From Hyparrhenia diplandra (taxonomy: Eukaryota > Streptophyta > Magnoliopsida > Poales > Poaceae): a stretch of 64,000 bases of DNA. Positions 22,323-33,160 of this stretch are shown here, in pieces (positions within the stretch are counted from its first letter, which is position 1; each line of letters opens with the position of its first letter). Location: the NCBI GenBank assembly GCA_015847255.1, contig JADLZK010004609.1, forward strand, positions 186,001 through 250,000, read 5' to 3'. Under the pieces are notes generated by a model that was not told the DNA's origin, ran no database searches, and worked only from the letters and a program-made list of their open reading frames with translations. The translations under genes were made by a program, and so were the position numbers.

Positions 22323-23271
22323 GCATGCACCAGCGGCGGGTCCCACCATTTAAACAAGGAAAAAAATGTTATAACTCGCAAACGAAAACACCAAATTAAA
22401 TTCCAATTGCACCATTGAATTCGTATTGATAAGTACTTCAAAACTAGATCTCACATGAATATATTTAGATAACATTACAAATGGGCCCCATTGATAATGG
22501 TTGGGATAGAGTATGTTGTAAAGTATGGACGAAAGTGCAGCAAAAAATCAGTAAATAAAAAGTTAGAATCTTGATGATTAGGATCGAATATTCCTTTTAG
22601 AGTATGGAGTTAAAGTATGAGGAGTGCAGATAGTCTTATACGTTACTCCAGTATCCTTTTCCGGTGAATTCTGCAGCCGGCGAACTTTATGCCTCCGCTA
22701 TCCTCCCGTTCCGCGCCGTGTTTCGGAAATTCAGCGGAGTAGCGATGCCTGCGCGGACGTACTTTCTGTCAGGAGCATGGGATCAGTGAATTCTGCTGCA
22801 GCGGCGAACTTTATGCCTCCGCTATCCTCCCGTTCCGCGCCGTGTTTCTGGAAATTCAGCGGAGTAGCGATGCCTCTTGCGCGGACGTACTTTCTGTCAG
22901 GAGCATGGGAGAGAGAGAGGTGAGGGGTGAAAGCATGCAACCGCGGGTCCCATCATTTATGTAACTAAAAAATGTCATAGCTCACAAACGAAAAGACCAA
23001 ATTAAATTCGATTGCACCATTAAATTCAGATCAATAAATCCTTCAAAACTAGATCTCACATGGATATATTTAGTTAACATTATAAGTGAGGCCCATGATG
23101 ATGGTAGTTGGTATAGAGTAGAGATATAAAGTAGGAATGAGTGCGGAGAAAGTGATCAGTAAATGAGAGAATCTTTGATGATCGGGATGTATAGAGGAAC
23201 TAATAAGAGAACCTTTGATGATCGGGATGTATAGAGAAACTAATAGAGAAACATGAGTGCGGATAGTCTTA
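22323..23271. repeat. composite duplicated block A-B-B'-A'
   Basis: Unit A (about 22323-22636) starts GCATGCACC..GCGGGTCCCA, contains AAACTAGATCTCACATG and ends with AGTCTTA. It recurs diverged as A' at 22933-23271. Between them, unit B (GTGAATTCTGC...GGAGCATGGGA) occurs twice in tandem, 22664-22782 and 22786-22910, nearly identical. A' also holds a roughly 40-bp internal tandem repeat (TTTGATGATCGGGATGTATAGAG, given in part, at about 23172 and 23213). No coding signal is seen. Confidence 0.8.
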
Positions 23272-23368
23272 TCACCATAGAGTCTCCAGCAGAACAGCCT
23301 GCTGTGGACTGATGTAGCTTTCCTTTGAGATTTGCACTCGTAATGTGACTGATGTAGGCTCAAATTTT

Positions 23369-23854
23369 GGCAACGGTACAAACCCCGATGGATACTAACC
23401 ATCCATACCCGCATCCGCCAGATCAAATCCGTACCCGTCGGGTTACCCACGAAAAGCACATGGATATCGATTTCATTCCATACCCGCATCCGACGGGTAA
23501 TTTTTACCCAACGGGTATTCCATACCCGAAGTTCATACCCGAAGTTCAAACCTACTAAATGCTTATTCGGGCCAATTTTCTTGGGCCATATATATAGTAA
23601 GTGCTTATGTGGGCCAATTTTCTTGGGCCATATGTTTAGTTGGGCTGAAATTGTAGAGGCCAACAATACATTTGTGCGGGTATTTTTTACCCATGGGTAC
23701 ACGGGTATGGATACTACACTTCCATACCCGTACCCGCCATACCCGCCGGATACCAGATTGTATCCAATAATGTATCCATGGATACCAAATGCTCCATACC
23801 CGCCACTTTATCGGGTAAAACCCATCGGGTTTTCGGTTTTCGTACCCGTTGACA
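23369..23854. mobile_element. non-autonomous hAT-like element rich in TACCCG motifs
   Basis: The left end GGCAACGGTACAAACCCCGATGG-type sequence is an imperfect inverted copy of the right end ...CCCATCGGG...CGTACCCGTTGAC. The interior is full of ATACCCG / CGGGTA motifs in both orientations (for example 23405, 23430, 23478, 23493, 23506, 23523, 23724), a pattern seen in non-autonomous hAT elements of grasses. It encodes nothing. Outside it, 23311-23345 and 23861-23895 are a diverged direct repeat (GATGTAGCTTTCCTTTG), much longer than an 8-bp hAT target duplication. Confidence 0.55.
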
Positions 23855-24090
23855 TCTTGAGATGTAGCTTTCCTTTGGATTACACTTGTAATATGGTCCT
23901 CTGTTTAGGGCCTCTTTTCAACTTGCCCGATCTCTTAATACTCCCTTATCTTAAACATAAAATTCATACATGATATATAACACCACTAATTTCCCTTAAG
24001 TCAATTTTTGTAAAATTTGTTTTTTTTTTGTATAAGATATGTTTTTATCATTTGAACGTATGAAGTATAAACGAATATAATAGAGTCCCC

Positions 24091-24119
24091 CCACCACCAC
24101 ACACACACACACACACACA
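24091..24119. repeat. (CA)n microsatellite
   Basis: A CCACCACCACACACACACA-type run. No further structure is seen. Confidence 0.9.
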
Positions 24120-24309
24120 ATAAAATCACTGTATCGAGACATGAAAGAAACAAAGTGTACATTAAGGCACGGAGATGATTTGTCTTGGATAAAATGGGAC
24201 GGGAGCCAGGCAACGAAACTATGGGTGCTTGGATTTATTAATTTAGAATTGCTACCAGAGTATCTGCAAGAAACCTTCAACGTGCGAAAGTTACATGTCT
24301 GGATTATAA

Positions 24310-24480
24310 ATTTCCATACAACCTGAAACACGACGGCCCAGCCCATAGCTCGATTTTTTGGCCCGGCTCCAAAACAGCACGGCACGACACAAAGGCGATG
24401 GGCTCGGGCCGGCCCGGCATGGAGCACTAAGGCCATGCCTAGGCCGACCCCCGGCCCACGGGTCAGCACGGCACGACCCG
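24310..24480. mobile_element. fragment of hAT-like element with GGCCCGG / GGCACG motifs
   Basis: Repeated GGCCCGGC, GGCACGGC and GGCACGAC motifs in mixed orientation within 170 bp are typical of the subterminal part of a grass hAT family with 'GGCACGGCCCG' repeats. A related fragment lies at 61440-61640. No clear termini are seen. Confidence 0.4.
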
Positions 24481-24665
24481 ATTTTTTTTTTTTTGAGATT
24501 ACACAGTACAACGTAGACGCTCAACACGCACGCACACTCACCCCCTATGAACACACGTACGCAAACCCTACCCCTATGAGCACATTCGAACACTGCGCCG
24601 GCAAATCTTGAGGTTCCGAAGTCACCACAGGCGCCTCGCTATCGACGGGGACGTCGCCTACCACT
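24481..24665 (-). mobile_element. retroposon 3' end (SINE/LINE tail) on the minus strand
   Basis: On the minus strand the text reads GACTTCGGAACCTCAAGATT, GTGTTCATAGGGGGTGAGTG, GAGCGTCTACGTTGTACTGT and then a poly(A) tail (the T run at 24482-24494). I recognise this as the common grass LINE/SINE 3' tail, with repeated 'CATAGGGG(T)GAGTGTGCGTG'. No open frame accompanies it, so it is either a SINE or a 5'-truncated LINE. Confidence 0.6.
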
Positions 24666-26600
24666 TAATGCATAAGAGGGTAGCTCGACAGAAACCCCTC
24701 CCTCACTCCCCCTCCCCGCCTAGCCCAAGAAACCCTAATCCCCAATCACATCCCAGCCACCACTCGGCCTCTCTCTGCTCGTGCATCTCGCTCTTGCCCC
24801 CTCCCGAAAGGTGGTGTATCGGTTGCTAAGGCGTAGTCTTGGTAGGCTATAGTCGTCCCCGAACGCCGCTCCATCCACCAATCGACTTATCATACACCTC
24901 TCATCGAAAGATCGGGAACAAACCCTAGCGGGTTCACATTACCCCATGCCGCCTCTCCTCTTGGAGTGGCGAGCCGACGGCAGCCTTCTGTGGAGCGTGC
25001 ACGTCGACAACCGAGCGTGTTCCCTCCGTCGAGGCGCCAGGGGGCAAGCGTGGGGTGGCCACGGGAGCAACGGTTTCAGCTCATTCTCTTCCTCTGCTTC
25101 AATTGCATCGCGTCTTTTCCATGCCTCCCCACGCAGCTCCACGTCAGAGCGTCAGCGGCCAGGTCTACGTGTCGCGACGAGCACGCCAACGGTGGCCGCC
25201 GCCTGCCATGGCTGCCCTACTCCTGCTCTCCCCCTCCGTCGAGGTGGGCCTCAGGCGTAGACGACCTGTGGGAGAGGTCATGCCTCCGCGGACGGCCCGA
25301 CACGAAAACCGCCCACAGGCCGCACCTAGGCCGCCGATCGGGCATGAAGCCCATGGAGGCATCGACCCGCAGGGCACAACATGCCTGTTCAGCCCGACCC
25401 CCCATCGGGCCCCGGCCGACCGATGGAAATCCATAGTCCGGATCGATATACTCTAGCTATCTCGCGGAGTATCTTTATATCCGTACTAACAAATATGCCT
25501 ATGCTGTAAACGGGAGAAATAAAATCAATTATTATTTATAGAAATACTCGCAGGTCATCTTGATTTATTAGCTTAAATTTGCTCTTGTTTTTATGTATTT
25601 TATCTCCTGCTTGATCGGGACATCCTGTGAACCCTGGAGTTCTAAAAGTAGCACGATTGCTTGATCTTGGAATTCCTGTGAACCTTGGAGCTTTAAAAGT
25701 TGCACGACTGTTGTTTATATGATTATACTTAGATGTATGATTTGTCTCTGTTTAGGACTCCAATTTGTCTCTGTTTAAAACTCTCGTTTCCATGTATGAT
25801 GTTGCACGGCTGCTTGATCGGGGAATTCCTGTGAACCTTGGAGTTTTAAAAGTCTCACGGTTGTTGTTTATATATATGTCTATACTTAGATGTCCGATTT
25901 GTCTCTGTTTAGGACTCTGATTTGTCTATGTTTAGGACTCTGATTTGTCTACGTTTAGAACTCTCGTTTGCATGTATGATTCGTGACTTCAAAGTAAGCT
26001 AGACTACGGGGCTTTTCAAGGCTGGACGACAGAAAACCGGAAATTTTCTCTCTTTTAAAAAAGTAGAGTAGATATAGATTAATATATATAGGTATTTAGA
26101 TATCTCGTATCTATGTATATTATATATATATCTTGTAATCTTAAACCTGACTAGATATTCTACCTCGACATGTAAATTGTATATCTCAGCAGTCCACTGA
26201 TAAATGCAATTACAACTAACTCGCATCATATCTAATTATATTAATTTATCTACCTGTCGTACCTGAGCAAAATTTTATGTAAAAAGAGTACGTACCCAAT
26301 TATCTACTGGAACGGGAGGGAGTAGCTAATTATCTACCTGCCGTACCTGTTGTAACCATTAATCCTCTATAGTACTAGTAGATGAGTCCCTCGGTGCTAC
26401 GGCCGGGTCCAATCTCAGACACAGCAGCGGCCGGCGGGTGCTGGGAGTTAGCGCAGTGATGGCGCCAGCTCGATGCATCAGTCAGTGGCCGGCGAATTGA
26501 CTCCAGTTTAATGAGCCCGCTCGCCCCAGGAGGAGCAGGGAGCAGGAGCAAGCTGCTGCTGCCTGCCGCGCATCGAGAGGAGAGAGAAGGCAGGAATCGA
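24666..26600. other. intergenic region with GC-rich tract and direct repeats
   Basis: A GC-rich tract at 24900-25440 has overlapping open frames on both strands without a recognised domain; it could be a captured gene fragment but nothing proves it. At 25608-25980 a unit starting TGCTTGATC..GG and containing CCTGTGAACCTTGGAG, TTTGTCTCTGTTTAGGACTC and CTCTCGTTT is present as a partial copy (25608) and two longer copies (25658-25800, 25811-25980). Bases 25985-26600 show nothing I can name. Confidence 0.5.
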
Positions 26601-26777
26601 GGTGGTTGACCCCGAGATTAATACGCCTTGTTCAATTCGCGATCCGATTCCCTCCACGTCACGACGAAGGAAGATGCATTCTGCTCATCGCTCAGCGCCA
26701 CCTCATTGACCCGGACCTCCCATCCGCCGCCCATCCCACCATTGAGCTGCGCCATTCCACTCTCCGTTTCCGACGTC

Positions 26778-27925
26778 ATGGGCAGCTGCGTGAGCAAGAA
26801 GGCCGCCCGCGCCGGCGGCAAGAGCAAGGTGGCTGCCCCGCCCTGTCGCGGAGAAAGAGAGCGCCCACCATGCTCAGCTGCCACCGGTGCCGGAGGTCGA
26901 GGAGGAGGAGGTCAAGGAGGTGGTGCTGTCCGAGACGCCGGCGCCGCGGCCGCCCAGGCCGCCGTCGCCGACACGGCCGGAGCCGGTCAAGCAGAGGAGG
27001 AAAGCAGAGCAGCCGGAGGCGGACGATGATGAGGCGGCAGCGGCGGCGTCCGAGACGACGTGCAGCGCCAGCGACAGCGCTGCGTCGTCGGTGGCGTCGG
27101 CTGCTCCCAAGGAGAAGGCGAAGCTGCACAAGGCGGCGGCCGGAGGGGAGCGGCAAGTGGAGGTGGAGAAGAGGGCGCTGGATGACGCGCCGGAGAAAGC
27201 CAAGAGGACGACGACGGCGCCGGAGGAGAGTAGGGAGAGCCGCAAGCTCAAGGGAGGCGGCGGTACCGGGCACGGGCGGGCACGGTCGCCGTCACCCTCG
27301 TCTGCACACAGGAGGCAGCAGCAGCAGCAGCAGAGCGGCGTCCAGGGCCATCAGCATCATCATCACCATCACCCGCCGTTGCCGCGTCCACGGCGTGAGC
27401 AGCCGGCAGTAGTGTCAGGCATCGGGTGCCGCAGCGGCCGGTTCTCGCCGTCCGCGGCTCGGCGCGCGGCCGAGAGCGCCGCGGCCGTCCGGCGGACGCA
27501 CTCCGCCAGGGAGTCCGACATGTCGCTGCCATCGTCGTCGTCGTCGAAGCGGTCGCTCTCTCTCACCGGCAATCGCCGCCGGCGGCGGCAGCAGCAGCGC
27601 TGCGCTGTGCAGACGGGACCCCGGCGAGCGGTCCGGCCGGCGGTCGGAGTCCCCGACGGGTGGTAGTAGGCGCGCGGCGCCCGCGTCTCCCAGTCCCAGC
27701 GCCGCCGCGACGATCCACCGGCCCGCGAGTCCCATGCGCAAGGCGTCGGCGGCGGCGAAGGAACAGCGACACGGCACACCCGAGCGAGCCAGGCAGCTGG
27801 CGTTGTTGGGCGGCGGAGGAGGGGAGCAGAAGAAGAAGAAGAAGGTGGTGGAGGGCGAGGAGGACGCGCCGCCGCTGGGCCACAACAACCCCTCGGTGGC
27901 CATGGAGTGCTTCATCTTCCTCTAG
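26778..27925 (+). CDS. plant-specific low-complexity protein, MGSCVSKK start and ECFIFL end, two frameshifts
   Basis: The start MGSCVSKKAARAGGK carries an N-myristoylation glycine followed by a cysteine that can be palmitoylated, so plasma-membrane attachment is likely (inference). An acidic block EVEEEEVKEVVLSETP follows, then PRPPSPTRPEP, an Ala/Glu/Lys-rich middle, a His-rich run (about 27353-27372), Ser/Arg blocks, and the end NPSVAMECFIFL with TAG at 27923-27925. The start, the EEEVKEV..SETP block and the ECFIFL tail are features of an uncharacterised plant family usually labelled serine/arginine repetitive matrix-like; function is unknown. The three parts lie in three frames: one shift between 26828 and 26886, another between about 27590 and 27640 inside CGG/CAG repeats. 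Each equals +1 or -2. A 49-bp intron (26829-26877, GT..AG) could explain the first but is shorter than usual plant introns. Confidence 0.65.
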
Positions 27926-28642
27926 AGCTTGCATGCAGCTGGATGGCATGATAGCTCCTCTCCTCCATGTCTTGTTTCCTCTGTCCACGATCAGTAACGT
28001 GTTGGATCCATGGAAGAACTGGCCATTGCCGCTAATCACTTGTTCCCTTGTTAGTACCCGGGTTAGTACCATGCACCTCTGTTGTTGCTTTCGTCCTTGG
28101 CAGGGCTAGCTCCGACTACGTACTAGTAGGGCAGAGACGACGGAGCAGAGGACGGCCGGCCATTTCCGGCGGGGCGCCGCCGGTGCATGATTACTTTGTA
28201 CAGTACGACTGATGGCCGAGGACGTCACGGCGACCGGCCGTCGAGGTCGAGCAGTAACGCTGTAACAGTAATGTACTCGATCCGTAAAGTTACTGTAGGT
28301 AGCGTCCAGAGGTTGGTACAGGCCGGGTAGGTTGGTGGCGAATCAGAGACATAACTGCAGCGGGCGGGGCTGGTGCAACGCAACGTCGTCGGAGTCGGAG
28401 TACAGTAGATCTAGTGCAGGCCGGTGACGAGTGCCGACGGGACGAGTCATGACACTGTACACATTCTCATTGGATGAGAGGCTGAGAGAATTGTACGAGT
28501 GGTACTGCTCCCTCCGTCCCTCTTTTGTTTCTCTTTAGAGAAGCGCCCGTAAGAAAAAAATACGGTTTCTCTAGAGTTGGAACGTCCAACCCCTCGAGTG
28601 GACGGTGGACGGACGGACGGACGCTGGCTTTTGTGTATTTGT
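27926..28642. other. 3' flank of the ECFIFL gene
   Basis: Probable 3' untranslated sequence and intergenic DNA. No gene, no clear repeat, apart from a (GGAC)n-type run at 28599-28622. Confidence 0.4.
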
Positions 28643-29195
28643 GGGTGTGTTTAGAAGCCCAAATTTCCTCCAAAATTTTCTCAGTATTCCCATCACATCC
28701 TATCACATCGAAACATTTAATGCACCCAAATACGCTTGCCGCCACTATAAAATTTAGGTAAATAAAAAAACTAATTGCACAGTTTAGATGTACATCATGG
28801 AGACGATTCTTTTGAGCCTAGTTACGCCATGATAGGATAATATTTACCACTAACAAACTAAACGCTTCACGATTAGCACGATGTGACCACACAGAATTTC
28901 GCCCCAAGGCCTTGTTTAGATGGCTAAAATTTCTAACCTTTTTCTCACTTTCTTCATCACATCACATTAAATACACCAAAAGTTATTATTGTATTAAATG
29001 TATGTAAAAATAATAATTAATTACACAGTTTAGATGTACATCATGAGAAAATTCTTTTGAGCCTAGTTACGCCATAGTAGGATAATATTTACCACTAACA
29101 AACGAAACGCGTCACAACGATTATGCGATGTGACATTCGGTTACAATTTTTAACCATCTAAACAAGGCCCAAAATTCGGTCTTCTAAACACACCC
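28643..29195. mobile_element. MITE with terminal repeats GGGTGTGTTTAGAAG, interrupted by a related MITE
   Basis: The left end GGGTGTGTTTAGAAGCC is matched by the right end CTTCTAAACACACCC. The interior has the hallmarks of a very common grass MITE group: CACAGTTTAGATGTACATCATG, TTTTGAGCCTAGTTACGCCA (given in parts) and GATAATATTTACCACTAACAAAC. A second element of the same group sits inside it near the right end. Confidence 0.75.
28908..29169. mobile_element. MITE nested in a relative, terminal repeats GGCCTTGTTTAGATGG
   Basis: Perfect 16-bp terminal inverted repeats GGCCTTGTTTAGATGG / CCATCTAAACAAGGCC, 262 bp. It is flanked by CAA on both sides (28905-28907 and 29170-29172), a likely 3-bp target duplication. 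The interior matches the outer element at the TTTAGATGTACATCATG and GAGCCTAGTTACGCC blocks. Confidence 0.8.
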
Positions 29196-30197
29196 GTGAC
29201 AGTTTCGGAATAAGATGTGACGTCCCATTCCCAGCCGAGGATTACATAGATCTGACAGCGACATAAACAGCAGTTGGCGATGATGTACTACAGCGTCGTC
29301 GTCCAACTGATGGAATTAAAACCTACCACTTGGCTTAGTCTGCAAGGCTGGAGTCCACGATCGGTGGTTAGCATATGGGTGCACTTCTTGACGGACGGTA
29401 GCAAGTTGCTGCATACATACAGTACGTAATTTGCATACTACAAGTCTAGTGTGTACTAGACCTGAAGTGCATCTCTGACCAGTGTGCCTCCAACTTGAGG
29501 TTTCGGACGCTGCTGTGCTGGTAGCCCGCTTTTACAGTACAGAAGTCCGTGACGATGTGTCTTGTGTGAGATAATGTATGGATGGACATTCTTGGCGCTA
29601 GCAAGTTGTAGCTGATAGAGGGACATTTCGGTAGTCTGTATACTTTGCAACAAATGCTGCTGCTGCCGGGTCGCATCACGTACGTCCGGCAATAAGGGCC
29701 GCCTCAACGGTGAGTTTATCATTGCGTTGTTTCCAAGATCGCCATGCCATATAAAATGAAATGAAACTTGGGACGAAACCCCTACTCTCAATGGAGAGTT
29801 TCATCTTCGCGGTTTCATAGACATTTAATTTCATGACTCAAAGATAGTTGGATTCGTGCCAAGAGAGTTTCACCAAGATGAAACTTTTCCCTTCTCTTTT
29901 CCTCGAGTTTCATGCAAAAAGTAAACTTTTGCGACGACGTGGCGCCCCTATTTAATGTGCATGAAACACTTATGAAACCCCATTGAGACGGCCTAAGGTG
30001 AAGCGTGAACGTTAGCGGGGACGACGCCGTCCGTGTTTGATGCCCGCCCACCGCCCGCAGGGAGCGAAGGCCCGCCACGTAACCGCATTTCAAATCGAAA
30101 GCATTGATGCCTCACCTGACGCTTTCCGCGGGGCGGGAAACCACAAAACGCTTTCAACTTGTGAATACGCTTTCCCCTTAAGACGGCCATACAACTC
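29196..30197. other. intergenic region, nothing recognised
   Basis: Mixed composition. A stretch near 29790-29990 repeats GAAACTTTT / ATGAAAC motifs. No gene or complete element is supported. Confidence 0.35.
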
Positions 30198-31183
30198 TAA
30201 TTTTAAACCTCGAATTTTATATGTCCCGTAGTTGGGCCTTCCAACTACCGGACAACCCGTGAAAAACCCCCGACCAGACTGGGGGGAACGACGCCCCCAC
30301 CAGATTTCATTAAGAAGAAGATCTTCTCACCGGATCCCGAAAACCCCCGAACCCCCCCCGCCCCGACATGGGAGCCCACATACCCGTGAGATGGGTCAGG
30401 CTTCACACCATGCTTTGGCACACGGGACCGGCGGGGGGATTTTTGTGGGAAATCATGCGTCCCGAGAGGACTCGAACCCATGACCCGGTGGCCTCCCAAC
30501 CGGGAGTGCTCACCAACCGAGCTATGCTCAGTTCCTTACTAGTATTTTTTATGTTTCATTTCAAATACATTTGACATTTATAAAATAAGAAAATTGCAAT
30601 CACATAGATCTGCATTTCATAAAAGAATATTTAAGCTGTAATATTGTTTCCATTAGGCTAGAATGTCTCTCATAAATCTAGGGCTTTCTTTATTTAATAT
30701 ACAACTTTTTTTTTTCTCGTGTAACAAGGATTTTTGTTGTTGTGAAGCTAGATGATTATTCTTGTGAACTTAGAACATCTTTTACATAAAGTTGGAGCAA
30801 GCATTTGAGTGAAAATGCTTATGAAGCCGGTAGAATTTCTCCTGAAATAGAAATATTTTTATTTAAACCGTCGGGGTGGATAGAAGAATTGTTCATGTTT
30901 CTATCAAGGAAATTCATTGAAATCAATAAAGAATGGTCGACTGATCACAAAACTCACAAGTGGAAATCAGTAGAAAAATAGAAAAGAAAAGAAAAATGAA
31001 AGAGGCTATCCTCCGCGTATCAATGGTATTTGCCTTTATAAAAAGCAATGGTATTTGCCGTAGGAAATTCATCTTATAGTGGGCCGATCTGGTCCAAAGG
31101 CCACATAGAAGACCTCGTTTGGAGATGGAAGAAGGCCCGAAACGTCTTTATCTTCGAGCCGAGCAAAACCACAACCGTAGTGG
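30198..31183 (+). repeat. long direct repeat, copy 1 (upstream flank of degenerate gene)
   Basis: From TAATTTTAAACCTC to AGCAAAACCACAAC.GTAGTGGA this region matches copy 2 at 33161-33905 almost throughout (for example AAGAATATTTAAGCTGTAAT, GGTCGACTGATCACAAAA, GAGGCTATCCTCCGCGTA). Copy 1 is longer because it carries a SINE at about 30246-30535. The repeat ends about 130 bp before the start of the degenerate gene at 31316. Confidence 0.85.
30246..30535 (-). mobile_element. tRNA-derived SINE inserted in repeat copy 1
   Basis: On the minus strand it begins CATAGCTCGGTTGGTGAGCA (Pol III A box TAGCTCGGTTGG) and has a B box GGGTTCGAGTCC about 35 bases on. It continues through a G-rich body with GAAGATCTTCTTCTTAATG and ends GGTCGGGGGTTTTTC. 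The 5' part cannot fold its acceptor stem, so it is a SINE, not a tRNA gene. The sister repeat at 33225-33280 lacks it. Confidence 0.75.
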
Positions 31184-31315
31184 ATAGCCCCTTCCCCAAC
31201 GCGCCGAGCAAAAACTCAACTCGCTGCGCCGCTCATCGTCTCCTCTCCAAAGACCCTCCCTCGACGCGCCGCAATCACCAAACCCTAACCCTAGATCACA
31301 TCCCAACCCGCGGCA

Positions 31316-32433
31316 ATGTCGGCGAAGCACAAGGACCGATTCGTCGCCAAGGGTTTGGGCCTCCTTGGCATCACCGAACCGGGTTCCACGGTCTGTTGCA
31401 ACAACATCCGTCTCGACGTCCGCCGCCTTGCTAGCGTCACCCAAGGCCTCTTGCTTTTTGACAGGATCCGAGCGGGACGAGTTGCGTGTCTGGATCGAGG
31501 CCGAATCGCGCCATGGATCTTCTTGGGAGTGCAAGTATCTTCCGCCGCTTTCTATTCTCAAACGCCCCGATATGTTCAACAGACTCTGGGGATGGGACAG
31601 GCTACTCGCTTATGATCTTCGATGCGAATTTGAGGATCCATCATATATGTCCATGTATGAGTCCTACCTTGACAAGTTTCTCGACTTCAATTCTCATGTC
31701 GACAACAATGGAGCCGCCGACGCCGACGCCGACGCCATCTCCAAGTGTTTAGAGAAGGAGAAAGCCTTGAGCTCTGCGTGCAAGGCTAAGAGAGGCAGCA
31801 AAGTCGTCGTCTTTCACTTTAACATGGGGCTCAGCAAATACATCCAAGAATGCATGTCAGAGCTTGTGACTGATGCAGCAAGTCAATCAAGACTACCCTT
31901 TTCCACTTATGCTGCTGCTTGTATCATCAAGGAGGCTGAGTTGATGATTCAGTGGCTGAGTCTGGAGGAGTCCTGTGTTCCCTTCCAAGAGTACGACGCA
32001 AGCGACTGCATTCGGCAGTGCGCATTGACCTTGCCATGTTAGAAGCAGCGAATTGCAATGCCCACACTGCTGCAGTCCTTCTGGGAATCACAAAGGAGGC
32101 TGGATTTTTGCTAAATAGTGTCAGGTCTGGTTGCTTGGTCTCCGCAGAGATTTCCATGTATATCCATACTCATGGCGCAATGTTTCTATACCATAAACTT
32201 TGTGAATTGATGGTGCTGATCAGTTCACACTGGGAGTTAGTGATGAGATGGCTTCTGCAACTGAAATAAACCAACTTACAAGGGGTAACACTGAAAGTGT
32301 TAGCTTTGGGAAGAATGAGGTGCAGGAACATTTTGACCACAACGACATTGCCGATTTGCGGAATCGACTTCAACCTCTAGTCTTTCTGGATGAGGAAGGT
32401 GATAGCAGAGTAGAAGTAATGCTGAAAGCATGA
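31316..32433 (+). pseudogene. unrecognised protein gene, degenerate (about three frameshifts)
   Basis: The start MSAKHKDRFVAKGLGLLG in good context is followed in shifted frames by SERDELRVWIEAE, CKYLPPLSILKRPDMFNRLW, DPSYMSMYESYLDKFLDF, EAELMIQWLSLEESCVPF, RIDLAMLEAANCNAHTAAVL and finally RNRLQPLVFLDEEGDSRVEV. It ends VMLKA with TGA at 32431-32433. The pieces read as one protein of about 370 residues with alternating helices, but I do not recognise the family. Frame changes fall near 31465, 32010 and 32180-32215. An Asp/Ala run (DADADA, about 31720) is a small triplet repeat. The region upstream is the first copy of a long direct repeat; copy 2 downstream has no gene body after it. It could be a real gene with sequence errors. 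Confidence 0.5.
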
Positions 32434-33160
32434 CTGCTGGGCTAATGAAGTCCGATTGTGTTTCTGGATTGTCACTCCTGAGACATGCCCTTTGTAGTGT
32501 TTGTTTTGCTTTATTACTTTTGAACAAGCCTAAAGAAACCTGCTTGGCTCACTTACTGACTGAACAGTATCACCTCTCCGCTTGACTGAAAAAAAACTCG
32601 CTGCGCCGCCTCTTCTCAATATATGATTTTCTAATGTTGCAACATTTTTTTTTTTGGTTTGCTGCATGGGCTTTTCCTGGATGTTTTAATATATGATTTA
32701 TTGATTTTCGAATGTTGCAACCTATTTTGTTGCAATAGGTTTCTCTGGTTGTTTCAATAGATGACTTTCGAATGTTTGCAATGAATTGTTGTTTTGTTGC
32801 AAAAACACGTCTACGTGGGAGCAGATATGTCGTTGAGACGAGGGAAGTGTTTTAGGCGGTACTCATGGCTTGCAGGGATGGGGGATGGGACGAGGGTGGG
32901 GGTCCTGGATCTCCACCTCGTGCTGGACGCGGGCGGCGATATCTGCCAGACGGAGACGGAGCAGCGTGTGGGTGTGTGGAGAGCAGATTCGATGAACTTG
33001 GGGGCGGGCGTGGGATGCAGAGGAATGGCGAGCGCGCGGGTAGTGGAGAAGGAACAACGGTCGGTGGTACCGTACGATGGCTTGTTAGCTAGCCGAGTGG
33101 GCCGGGGCGGGCGTCCGATGGGGAAAAATTATCGGACGTCCTAGCGCCAGCTTCACCCTA

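Noticed and set aside
25608..25980. CRISPR-like or satellite array
   Set aside because: Only two to three unequal units with no regular spacers in a plant genome; simple direct repeats.
26829..26877. 49-bp intron repairing the ECFIFL gene
   Set aside because: GT and AG are present and the frame would be restored, but the length is below usual plant introns and the second break has no such option; kept as a note only.
26606..27412. 268-codon Arg-rich frame over the ECFIFL gene
   Set aside because: Shadow frame of GC-rich triplet repeats; the other frames carry the MGSCVSKK start and the conserved tail.
30455..30530. tRNA gene on the minus strand
   Set aside because: A and B boxes are present, but the two sides of the acceptor stem do not pair and the sequence continues into a SINE body; called SINE instead.
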